Shown here: piece by piece, positions 6,609-12,481 of the stretch
Layout of the letters: each line of letters opens with the position of its first letter
How positions within the stretch are numbered: position 1 is the first letter of the stretch
DNA from: SFTH01 sp963643985
GTDB taxonomy: Bacteria > Bacillota > Clostridia > Christensenellales > Aristaeellaceae
Direction of reading: 5' to 3'
Length of the DNA stretch: 12,481 bases
Assembly: GCA_963643985.1 (NCBI GenBank)
Contig: CAVINP010000058.1
Coordinates: 1 to 12,481, forward strand
Position numbers and translations under genes: made by a program
The notes under the pieces: generated by a model
What the model was told of the DNA's origin: nothing
Databases searched by the model: none
The model's input: the letters and a program-made list of their open reading frames with translations, nothing else

Positions 6609-8048
6609 ATGAAAATACTCTTTGCATCATCGGAGTGTGTTCCGTTTATCAAAATGGGCGGTCTGGCGGACGTGGTCGGCGCACTGCCCAAGGAACTGGT
6701 GAAGACCGGCGCGGACGTGCGCGTCATTCTGCCGCTGTACAAGATGATCGGCGCGAAGTGGCGCGAACAGATGCAGTACCGCTTCAATTTCCACGTCAAT
6801 CTGGGCTGGAGACGCCAGTATGCCGGCATCCATGAGCTCAAATACGAGGGTGTGACCTTCTATTTCGTGGACAACGAGCAGTATTTCGGCCGTGACTACG
6901 TCTACGGTTCGGGCACGGATGAGGGTGAGCGCTATGCCTTCTTCTGCCGCGCTGTGCTGGGCGCGCTGCCGCTGCTGGAGTTCTCGCCCGATGTCATCCA
7001 CTGCAATGACTGGCAGACCGGCCTGATTCCCACCATGCTGAAGATCCAGTACAACAATCTGGATTTCTATAAGGGCATCAAGACGATCTACACCATCCAC
7101 AATCTCAGATTTCAGGGCATTTTCCCGATCGACTTTGTGGAGGAAATGCTGGGCTTGGGCGATCTTGCCTATACCAGCGACAGCCTCGAGTTCTACGGTA
7201 TGTGCTCCTACATGAAAGGCGGCATCGTTTATGCCGACGAGGTGACGACGGTCAGCCCGACCTACGCACGCGAGATTCAGACGGCCTACTACGGTGAACG
7301 TCTGGATGGCTTGCTTCGCGCACGTTCGGCCAACCTCTCGGGTATACTCAACGGCATCGATACCATGGAGTACGATCCGGCAAACGATCCGCTCATTTCT
7401 CAGAAGTACGATGCTGAGCACTTTGATCAGAAGATCAAAAACAAGCTTGCGCTTCAGCAGGAGCTGGGGCTTACGCAGGATCCCGATGTCCCGATGATCG
7501 GCCTTGTCAGCCGCCTCTACGACCAGAAGGGTCTGGATCTGGTGGAGTGCGTCTTTAATGCCATCATGGACACCGGCGCACAGCTTGTCGTGCTGGGCAT
7601 GGGCGAGGGCAAATATGTCGATCTGTTCAGCTGGGCCCAGTGGAAGTATTCCGGCCAGGTTGCCGCACGCTTCGTGATGGACAACGCTCTGGCACACAAA
7701 GTCTATGCCGCATGCGATATGTTCCTGATGCCGTCCATGTTCGAGCCCTGCGGCCTGTCACAGCTGATTTCGCTGCGCTACGGCACGCTGCCGATCACGC
7801 GTGAGACCGGCGGCCTGCGCGACACGGTGCTGGCCTATAACAAGTACACGGGTGAGGGCAACGGCTTTACCTTCCTGAACTACAATGCGCACGATATGCT
7901 GCATGTCATTGAGGAAGCAGTGCAGATGTACAAGGAGGATCATGAGACCTTTGACAAGCTTGCCGTGCGTGCGATGCGCGGCAGCTACGGCTGGGATAGC
8001 TCCGCAAAGCGCTACATCGAACTGTACAAGAAGGTTTGCAAAAAATAA
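6609..8048 (+). CDS. glgA: Glycogen (starch) synthase, ADP-glucose dependent, GT5 family
   Basis: The enzyme transfers glucose from ADP-glucose to the growing alpha-1,4-glucan in the cytoplasm. It has 479 residues, the usual bacterial length (E. coli 477). The N-terminal ADP-glucose loop is KMGGLADV (15-22; usually KTGGLADV). HCNDWQTGL (131-139) lies in the N-terminal Rossmann domain. VSRLYDQKG (300-308) carries the donor-phosphate Arg302 and Lys307, and FEPCGLSQL (378-386) has the catalytic Glu379. TGGLRDTV (400-407) closes the site. A strong GGAGGTGA (6598-6605) sets the start. It shares the glgCD transcript; the branching enzyme and phosphorylase genes are not in the window. Confidence 0.97.
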   Translation: MKILFASSECVPFIKMGGLADVVGALPKELVKTGADVRVILPLYKMIGAKWREQMQYRFNFHVNLGWRRQYAGIHELKYEGVTFYFVDNEQYFGRDYVYGSGTDEGERYAFFCRAVLGALPLLEFSPDVIHCNDWQTGLIPTMLKIQYNNLDFYKGIKTIYTIHNLRFQGIFPIDFVEEMLGLGDLAYTSDSLEFYGMCSYMKGGIVYADEVTTVSPTYAREIQTAYYGERLDGLLRARSANLSGILNGIDTMEYDPANDPLISQKYDAEHFDQKIKNKLALQQELGLTQDPDVPMIGLVSRLYDQKGLDLVECVFNAIMDTGAQLVVLGMGEGKYVDLFSWAQWKYSGQVAARFVMDNALAHKVYAACDMFLMPSMFEPCGLSQLISLRYGTLPITRETGGLRDTVLAYNKYTGEGNGFTFLNYNAHDMLHVIEEAVQMYKEDHETFDKLAVRAMRGSYGWDSSAKRYIELYKKVCKK

Positions 8049-8070
8049 GAAATGTAAGAAGACCATTGCG

Positions 8071-8095
8071 GCCGGACGCGCCATGCGTGTCCGGC
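8071..8095 (+). terminator. Hairpin after glgA, possible weak terminator
   Basis: GCCGGACGCG and CGTGTCCGGC pair over ten positions with one G-T wobble around a five-base loop, 22 bases after the glgA stop. The tail, TGTATTGG, is only partly T-rich, so it may act as a leaky terminator or an mRNA 3'-end stabiliser, allowing some read-through into the AAA+ gene 30 bases on. Confidence 0.45.
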
Positions 8096-8125
8096 TGTAT
8101 TGGTGAATGAAGTGAGGGTAAAATA

Positions 8126-9238
8126 ATGTCGGATAAGCGCGATGAAATCATTCGCACACAGATGGACGTCATCGAAACACTGATCGGCAATAATTTAAAG
8201 CGCGTCGCGGATGATTTCTGGGGTGGGGATACGCCAAAGAAACAGATCACTCCGGTCGAAGGTAAACCTGTGACCAGGGACGCACCAAAGGAGGCTGCAG
8301 AAAAAGAAAAGTCTGCAGAGACACCGCCTGAGAATATTGAAGATCTCAAGCGCGAACTTAATGAACTGATCGGCCTGTCCGGCATCAAGCGCGAGGTCAA
8401 CAATCTCATCAACATGGTCACCGTGCACAAGATGCGCAGCCAAAACAATCTGAAAGCAGTCGACATGTCGCTGCACATGGTCTTCACGGGCAATCCCGGC
8501 ACGGGCAAGACCACGATTGCGCGTCTGATGGCCCGCATCTACCGCAGCCTCGGCGTGCTGTCCAAGGGCCAGCTGGTGGAAGTGGATCGCAGCGGGCTTG
8601 TGGCTTCCTATGTCGGCCAGACGGCAGCCAAGACGTCAAAGGCGGTCGAGAGCGCATTCGGCGGCGTGCTCTTTATTGACGAGGCCTACAGCCTGTCCTC
8701 AGGGGCGGAGAATGATTTCGGTCAGGAGGCCATCAACACGCTTCTGAAGCTGATGGAGGACCACAGAGACGATCTGGTGGTCATCGTTGCGGGTTACGAT
8801 GATCTGATGGACAGGTTCATACATTCCAATCCCGGACTTGAGTCGCGCTTTAACCGTTATCTGCATTTTGAAGACTATACGATCGACGAAATGATGGAAA
8901 TACTCGATCTTCAGCTCAAGAAGGGCCAATATACGCTGAACGAGGCTGCGAGAAATGCGGTACGCGGCTATATAGAGGATTCGAACACAAGCTCCGAGGC
9001 CTTCGGCAATGCCCGCGGCGTGCGCAACATCTTTGAAAAGCTTCTGACCGAGCAGGCCAACCGCCTGGCAGCTCTTCGGAGTGTGACGCGTGAACAGTTG
9101 ATGGAGATTACCGAGGCCGATGTCTCTGCGGCACGCGCGGCCGATACGCAGCTGGCCAAGGCCGAACGCGAACGGACGCAGGCCAAAGAGGCAACCCGTC
9201 AGGCGATCGACGCGCTGAAACGTCTGCAAGGCAACTGA
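8126..9238 (+). CDS. CbbX/SpoVK-type AAA+ ATPase
   Basis: This 370-residue cytoplasmic ATPase likely remodels or threads a protein partner as a hexamer. Residues 1-70 are a charged, probably flexible segment. The AAA+ domain begins near ELIGLSGIKREV (80-91). Walker A is GNPGTGKTT (122-130, Lys128), the pore-loop motif is SYVGQTAAKT (161-170), Walker B is VLFIDEA (181-187, Asp185-Glu186), and candidate arginine fingers are in SRFNRYLHF (240-248). GNARGVRNIFEK (295-306) resembles the small-domain/sensor-2 region of the CbbX, SpoVK and EccA group. The C-terminus (about 335-370) is rich in Ala, Lys, Glu and Arg and is probably helical. It follows glgA with no promoter that I can see, so it may be partly co-transcribed with glycogen genes. 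No Rubisco or ESX gene is nearby, so the substrate is unknown. The start has GAGGG at 8114-8118. Confidence 0.88.
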   Translation: MSDKRDEIIRTQMDVIETLIGNNLKRVADDFWGGDTPKKQITPVEGKPVTRDAPKEAAEKEKSAETPPENIEDLKRELNELIGLSGIKREVNNLINMVTVHKMRSQNNLKAVDMSLHMVFTGNPGTGKTTIARLMARIYRSLGVLSKGQLVEVDRSGLVASYVGQTAAKTSKAVESAFGGVLFIDEAYSLSSGAENDFGQEAINTLLKLMEDHRDDLVVIVAGYDDLMDRFIHSNPGLESRFNRYLHFEDYTIDEMMEILDLQLKKGQYTLNEAARNAVRGYIEDSNTSSEAFGNARGVRNIFEKLLTEQANRLAALRSVTREQLMEITEADVSAARAADTQLAKAERERTQAKEATRQAIDALKRLQGN

Positions 9239-9242
9239 GCTG

Positions 9243-9271
9243 TTGCTATTTCCGGCATTGCGTGCTATAAT
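9243..9271 (+). promoter_or_regulatory. Promoter for the ZnuA-like lipoprotein gene
   Basis: TTGCTA (9243-9248), a 17-base spacer and TATAAT (9266-9271) preceded by TG-N make an extended -10 promoter. Transcription should begin near 9278; the gene then has CGGAGG at 9291-9296. It separates this gene from the AAA+ gene. Confidence 0.75.
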
Positions 9272-9280
9272 GGCATAGCA
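9263..9280. promoter_or_regulatory. Inverted repeat TGCTAT-N6-ATAGCA over the -10
   Basis: Six-base arms flank AATGGC and cover the -10 and the expected transcription start. A further TTGCTAT at 9243-9249 pairs with ATAGCAA at 9275-9281. It is a candidate repressor site, though part of the symmetry may be incidental to the -10 sequence. Confidence 0.35.
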
Positions 9281-9301
9281 ATTTTAAATTCGGAGGCACT
9301 G

Positions 9302-10252
9302 ATGAAACGTCTGATCAGCCTGTTGCTTTTGCTGGCACTCTGCGGGTCGCTTTCGTCCTGCACACACAAGGAAGCAGCTTCAACTGCGCAGGAGCCGGAG
9401 CGCATCAGCATATATGCCACGTTCTATCCGATCTATGCGCTCACGGAAATGATCACGAAAGATGTGCCGGACGTGAGCCTGTATTGTCTCGTGCAGCCGC
9501 AGGACGGCTGTCTGCGCGATTACCGGCTTTCGGACTGGGATCTGGCCTTGCTGGCCCGCTCTGCCGATGCCGTCATTGCGGGCGGACGCGGGCTGGAATC
9601 GTTTGAAAGCAGCCTGACAAATCTGGGTGAGAGCGGCCCCGCCGTCTCTTCGCTGATGGTCAACATGGAACTTGAGAAGGTCACAGCCGTCAATGTCAAT
9701 GAGGACAGTGACTCTCACTGGTCGGATAGTAATCCCTTTATCTACATGGATGTCGATGGTGCAATCGAGCTCTGTCAGCGCATTGCCGCGCACATGGGCA
9801 CGCTCGATCCGAAATATCAGGCGCAGTACAATGAAAACTATGAAAGCGCACGGGCACGGCTGGAGACGCTGAAGAGTGATATGCTCGCATCTGCAGGTGA
9901 CTGTGCAGGCACTCAGGTGATCGTTATGAATGAGGCGCTGGTCTACACGGCAAAAATGTTTGATCTCCACGTTCAAATGTGCTACGCCCGCGAATCGGGC
10001 GAAGACATTACGGGAGAGGATCTGAATAACTGCCTTGAAACGCTTGCAGGCTGCGAGGCTAGGCTGATTCTCATCGAAAAACAGGCACCGATCGCACTCT
10101 GTACGGCGCTGGAGGAAGCCGGATACCAGCTTGTGAAGCTTGATATCCTGAGCACCGGAAAGGCTTCGGACGGCTCAGACGGCTATTTTAATGCGCAACT
10201 GACCAATGCCAAAGCCATCGGCACGGCAGTGCAATCATTGACGGGAGTATGA
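9302..10252 (+). CDS. ZnuA-like metal-binding-protein family lipoprotein with a degenerate metal site
   Basis: The 316-residue product starts with a lipoprotein signal: MKR, a leucine-rich core and the lipobox LSSC with Cys20. The body resembles metal ABC transporter substrate-binding proteins (ZnuA/PsaA group): YATFYPIYALTEMI (38-51), the DYRLSDWDLALLARSADAVI stretch (73-92), a central linker helix rich in charged residues (about 170-200), and LVKLDIL (277-283). The usual metal ligands are mostly gone by my alignment: the His of PHDYEP is Arg72, the His of DPHVWLDP is Phe146, and the His of FHDAF is Asn210; only Asp281 seems kept. No permease or ATPase gene adjoins it. It has eight cysteines beyond the lipobox, many for an exported protein. 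It may bind another ligand or act without transport. Fold assignment is fairly sure, function is not. Confidence 0.75.
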   Translation: MKRLISLLLLLALCGSLSSCTHKEAASTAQEPERISIYATFYPIYALTEMITKDVPDVSLYCLVQPQDGCLRDYRLSDWDLALLARSADAVIAGGRGLESFESSLTNLGESGPAVSSLMVNMELEKVTAVNVNEDSDSHWSDSNPFIYMDVDGAIELCQRIAAHMGTLDPKYQAQYNENYESARARLETLKSDMLASAGDCAGTQVIVMNEALVYTAKMFDLHVQMCYARESGEDITGEDLNNCLETLAGCEARLILIEKQAPIALCTALEEAGYQLVKLDILSTGKASDGSDGYFNAQLTNAKAIGTAVQSLTGV

Positions 10253-10256
10253 CGGA

Positions 10257-10694
10257 ATGAAGCAGGTGACAATCTATACCGACGGTGCGTGCTCCGGCAA
10301 TCCGGGTCCCGGCGGCTGGGGCGCAATACTGATCTACAAGGAAAAGAAGCTTGAAATATCCGGCTATGAGGCGCACACGACCAACAATCGCATGGAACTG
10401 ACAGCCCCCATAGAAGCGCTTACGCGGCTTAAGGAGCCCTGCGAGGTGGATGTCTATTCGGACAGTGCCTACCTGACCAATGCATTCCTGAAGGACTGGG
10501 TGGGCGGCTGGTTGCGCCACAACTGGGTCAAATCGGACAAAAAGCCCGTTGAAAACCGCGATCTCTGGGAGACGCTTCTCAAGCTGCGCGAGGTACATCA
10601 AATCCGCTGGCACAAGGTGCGCGGCCATGCGGACAATCCGCTCAACAATCGCTGCGACGAACTGGCCACAGGCGAAATCCGAATGCACAGATAG
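10257..10694 (+). CDS. rnhA: Ribonuclease HI
   Basis: The enzyme cuts the RNA strand of RNA-DNA hybrids and removes R-loops and primers. The protein has 145 residues, with the full two-metal active site: Asp9 in YTDGACSGNPGPGGWG, Glu47 in NNRMEL, Asp69 in YSDS and Asp134 in CDELA, plus the flexible-loop His124 in VRGHA. It also keeps the basic WVGGWLRHNW handle region (81-90) typical of E. coli-type RNase HI. It begins four bases after the previous stop and has GGGAG at 10243-10247, so it is probably co-transcribed with the lipoprotein gene. It converges on the recombinase gene, with nine bases between stop codons and no terminator between. Confidence 0.97.
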   Translation: MKQVTIYTDGACSGNPGPGGWGAILIYKEKKLEISGYEAHTTNNRMELTAPIEALTRLKEPCEVDVYSDSAYLTNAFLKDWVGGWLRHNWVKSDKKPVENRDLWETLLKLREVHQIRWHKVRGHADNPLNNRCDELATGEIRMHR

Positions 10695-10703
10695 GGCAGG
10701 GGA

Positions 10704-11783
10704 TCACTCCTGCGTGTCCGGGTCATCCGACGGCTTGACTGCATCGCGTGAACGCACCATTCCGGCCGCCATGCGCCGCTTGTCATCGCTCATCGCAGCG
10801 TAGTGCTTGCGTGTCGTGTTTACATCGCTGTGACCGAGCACATCCGCCACCAGGTAAATGTCGCCGGTTTCGTGATAGAGATTGGTGCCGAAGGTGGATC
10901 GCAATTTGTGCGGACTCAGGCGCTTCTTCAGCGGCGCTGCCTGGGTCGCATATTTTTTGACCATATTTTGCACCGCCCGGACCGTTATGCGCTTGTTTTG
11001 AAGCGACAGAAACAGCGCATTCTCATGACCGGGCAGCGGCGTAATCTCCTTGCGGATTTCCAGATAGTCCCGCAGCACCGTTTCAACCTCATCCGAAAAG
11101 TAAAGTATGGTCTGATTGCCGCCTTTGCGGGTGACCAGAAAACCGTCGATGCTGAAGTCGATATCGTCCATGTCCATGCCGACCAGTTCGGAGACACGTA
11201 TGCCGGTGTCCAGAAAAAGCGTCAGGATCGCCAAATCACGGACGCGCGTGTGACTGTTGTAGCGCTGCTGCCGCTCGGAAAGGCCTTCGCCGGATTCCAC
11301 AAGGTCCAGCATGCGTGCCACTTCATCGATCTCCATGCGCAAAATCGGCTTCTCGTGGCGCTTGGGCATATCGATCAATTGAGCGATATCTGCTTTAATT
11401 AACTCATTTTTAAACATGAATTTATAAAAGCTTCGAAGACTGGCAAGTTTTCGCATTTTGCCGTTTTCAGTGTTCGTAATTTCTTCGCCGTCCTTGACAT
11501 ACAGTCCCAGATATTCCATGTACATGCGCAAATCCCGGGAAGTAAGGACGGCCAGATCATCGGGCGTAATCAGGCGTATCTGCTTATCGGCAAAGGAAGG
11601 ACATTCGCTGACAAGGTAGCCGAAGAATATCTTCAGATCCGAAACATAGGCATAGCGCGTGAGCGGCTGCGTGGTAGGTTCGATATCACGGATGAAATCC
11701 GAGCAGACCAACGGCAGCTCACGCAGCGCATCGCGCGTCATGAGCGTCAGTTGGTTTGTTCGTTCACGGGTGTATTCGGACAT
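10704..11783 (-). CDS. Tyrosine recombinase, XerS-like
   Basis: The protein has 359 residues from the ATG at 11783, chosen for GGAGG at 11794-11798. The catalytic set of tyrosine recombinases is complete: Arg196 (TGIRVSEL), Lys220 (VTRKGGNQ), His292 and Arg295 (SPHKLRST), His318 (LGHSD) and Tyr328 (KHY). An N-terminal SAM-like DNA-binding domain spans about 20-135. Length and motifs such as VTRKGG and PHKLRSTFGTNLY recall XerS of lactic acid bacteria (356 residues), which resolves chromosome dimers alone. No phage genes, transposon ends or tRNA adjoin it, which favours a housekeeping or stand-alone role over a prophage integrase. The frame is open upstream to an ATG at 11948 that overlaps the preceding gene's stop (ATGA), giving 414 residues. 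I prefer the shorter form because the extension has no ribosome binding site and reads through an inverted repeat. Confidence 0.88.
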   Translation of the reverse strand: MSEYTRERTNQLTLMTRDALRELPLVCSDFIRDIEPTTQPLTRYAYVSDLKIFFGYLVSECPSFADKQIRLITPDDLAVLTSRDLRMYMEYLGLYVKDGEEITNTENGKMRKLASLRSFYKFMFKNELIKADIAQLIDMPKRHEKPILRMEIDEVARMLDLVESGEGLSERQQRYNSHTRVRDLAILTLFLDTGIRVSELVGMDMDDIDFSIDGFLVTRKGGNQTILYFSDEVETVLRDYLEIRKEITPLPGHENALFLSLQNKRITVRAVQNMVKKYATQAAPLKKRLSPHKLRSTFGTNLYHETGDIYLVADVLGHSDVNTTRKHYAAMSDDKRRMAAGMVRSRDAVKPSDDPDTQE

Positions 11784-11847
11784 GATGATAATACCTCCGA
11801 AAATAGATAATCCGGTGATTTGATGCGGATCAGGGGGAAATCGGCCA

Positions 11848-11883
11848 TATCTATTCGCAAAAGCTGACTTTTGCGAATAGATA
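11848..11883. repeat. Perfect 16-bp inverted repeat upstream of the recombinase
   Basis: TATCTATTCGCAAAAG and its exact reverse complement flank the four bases CTGA. The repeat lies 65 bases before the recombinase start codon. There is no T-run on either side, so it is not an intrinsic terminator. It could be the site bound or recombined by the enzyme, or an operator. A further partial copy of the outer arm, AATAGATAA, lies at 11802-11810, next to the ribosome binding site. Confidence 0.85.
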
Positions 11884-11944
11884 AAGAGGGAACAAACGGA
11901 CGAAACACTCTGTCCCCCGCCGATGCGGCGGCAGAAAAAACACG

Positions 11945-12133
11945 TCATGCTTCATTGTCGTTGGAACTGCCGTCGTCTATGATCTCGTCGATCTCGATTG
12001 CATTGTAGTCGGCACCGCTGGAGACGCACTTCATGCAATTGTCGCAGATCTTGTTCGGATCAAGATCGCACCTTTGGCATTCGCCGCATTCATCGCAGAT
12101 CTTGTTTTCATTGAGCACGCATATTTTATCCAT
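11945..12133 (-). CDS. Small eight-cysteine protein
   Basis: This 62-residue protein is conserved-looking but not assignable to a named family by me. It has Cys5, then C-x2-C-x2-C-x2-C at 13, 16, 19 and 22, and C-x2-C-x2-C at 30, 33 and 36, followed by an acidic tail (about 47-62). The cysteine block is an internal duplication: NKICDEC and NKICDNC. This is also seen in the DNA as a 14-base direct repeat (12042-12055 and 12093-12106), 51 bases (17 codons) apart. Such spacing suits zinc or an iron-sulfur cluster, perhaps a redox or metal sensor. It has its own promoter and GGAAGG upstream. It lies directly before the recombinase on the same strand, so the two may share a transcript. Confidence 0.75.
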   Translation of the reverse strand: MDKICVLNENKICDECGECQRCDLDPNKICDNCMKCVSSGADYNAIEIDEIIDDGSSNDNEA

Positions 12134-12167
12134 GAGGCCGCACCTTCCCTATCGAACGTATGAGAGC

Positions 12168-12196
12168 ATTATAGCACAAATCGCCTTGTTATGCAA
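12168..12196 (-). promoter_or_regulatory. Promoter for the cysteine-rich protein gene
   Basis: On the minus strand TTGCAT (12196-12191), a 17-base spacer and TATAAT (12173-12168) with an upstream TG-N give an extended -10 promoter. The expected start near 12161 leaves a leader of about 28 bases. Its -35 overlaps the end of the pckA terminator. It may also serve the recombinase gene downstream. Confidence 0.75.
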
Positions 12197-12232
12197 ATTA
12201 GAGGACCCGGCTTACGCCGAGTCCTCTAATTT
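12195..12232 (-). terminator. Intrinsic terminator after pckA
   Basis: AAATTAGAGGAC pairs perfectly with GTCCTCTAATTT, and an inner CGGC/GCCG stem closes a TTAC loop, with one mismatch between the two helices. It begins 12 bases after the pckA stop. On the minus strand the stem ends in TAATTT followed by GCAT, so the T-run is short but partly within the stem. The stem is nearly symmetric, so it could act in both directions. Confidence 0.8.
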
Positions 12233-12244
12233 AAACCTGATTAA

Positions 12245-12481
12245 TCAGCACTTCGGGCCTGCAGCGATGAGCGCCTTGCCTGCCTCGTTGCCCTCGTACT
12301 TCGCAAAGTTCTTGATGAACCTGGAAGCGAGATCCTTGGCCTTTACATCCCAATCGGCGGGATTGGCGTAGGTGTCGCGCGGATCGAGGATGCCGCTGTC
12401 AACGCCGTTCAGCTCGGTGGGAACTTCGAAATCGAAGTACGGGATCTTCTTGGTGGGCGCATTGAGGATATCGCCGTTCAG
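12245..12481 (-). CDS. pckA: Phosphoenolpyruvate carboxykinase (ATP), C-terminal fragment
   Basis: The 78 visible residues at the window edge match the C-terminus of ATP-type PEP carboxykinase: LNGDILNAPTKKIPYF, then FEVPTELNGVDSGILDPRDTY, and the ending KALIAAGPKC. In E. coli the equivalents are ILNGSL, IPTELPGVDTKILDPRNTY and LVAAGPKL. The enzyme interconverts oxaloacetate + ATP with PEP + CO2 + ADP. In anaerobes it often runs toward oxaloacetate and conserves energy. Only the end of the gene is in the window, so the active-site loops cannot be checked. The adenine-binding region of the family lies nearby, just upstream of the visible part. Confidence 0.95.
   Translation of the reverse strand: MNGDILNAPTKKIPYFDFEVPTELNGVDSGILDPRDTYANPADWDVKAKDLASRFIKNFAKYEGNEAGKALIAAGPKC

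Noticed and set aside
4177..7697. Long minus-strand open frames opposite glgC, glgD and glgA
   Set aside because: They mirror the strong codon bias of real genes and encode no recognisable domains or ribosome binding sites.
9302..10252. Functional zinc or manganese uptake operon
   Set aside because: No permease or ATPase gene follows, and the expected histidine ligands are replaced.
10704..11783. Recombinase as a prophage or integrative element integrase
   Set aside because: No phage, conjugation or cargo genes, tRNA or attachment-site duplication are visible; neighbours are housekeeping genes. A larger element outside the window cannot be fully excluded.
11848..11883. Inverted repeat as insertion sequence ends or a terminator
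   Set aside because: The arms are four bases apart with no transposase between and no T-tract, so neither explanation fits.
11917..11931. GC-rich hairpin (CCGCC/GGCGG) next to a run of six A
   Set aside because: On the minus strand the T-run comes before the hairpin, and on the plus strand the hairpin is followed by A, so it fits a terminator in neither direction.

Overview
The window reads like a chromosomal segment of an anaerobic, moderately GC-rich Gram-positive bacterium of the Clostridia, probably a gut-type Oscillospirales or Christensenellales relative. The evidence is a glycyl radical enzyme (oxygen-sensitive chemistry), the Firmicutes-style glgC-glgD-glgA order with a separate GlgD subunit, strong GGAGG ribosome binding sites, Gram-positive sigma-A promoters (TTGACA/TATAAT, several with an extended -10), a lipoprotein-anchored binding protein and an ATP-type PEP carboxykinase. 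Species cannot be named from the sequence alone. Genes are packed tightly: no gap without a gene exceeds about 160 bases, and I see no tRNA, rRNA, CRISPR array or insertion sequence.

Layout. (1) 1-2848, minus strand: a radical-SAM activating enzyme followed by an unusually short glycyl radical enzyme, cut by the window edge a few residues after its radical glycine. (2) 2849-2961: a divergent regulatory region with two face-to-face promoters and a palindrome built from ATTGACA half-sites. (3) 2962-4143, plus strand: an acetate-kinase-fold protein whose active site differs from known acetate kinases. (4) 4237-8048, plus strand: glgC, glgD and glgA, the ADP-glucose route to glycogen. (5) 8126-10694, plus strand: a CbbX/SpoVK-type AAA+ ATPase, a ZnuA-like lipoprotein that has lost most metal ligands, and RNase HI. 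(6) 10704-12133, minus strand: a complete XerS-like tyrosine recombinase preceded by a perfect 16-bp inverted repeat, and a small eight-cysteine protein. (7) 12191-12481, minus strand: a terminator and the C-terminal end of pckA.

How it may fit together. Regions 4 and 7 are central carbon metabolism: glycogen storage and PEP carboxykinase. Regions 1 to 3 look like one functional unit. The activase would install the radical on the glycyl radical enzyme, and the divergently transcribed kinase homologue may act on a product of the pathway. The radical enzyme has the Cys-x-Glu motif of the dehydratase/lyase branch rather than the Cys-Cys of pyruvate formate-lyase, so its substrate is open. This unit is the best candidate here for an undescribed pathway. 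The second candidate is the recombinase with its upstream palindrome, which recalls single-recombinase Xer/dif systems.
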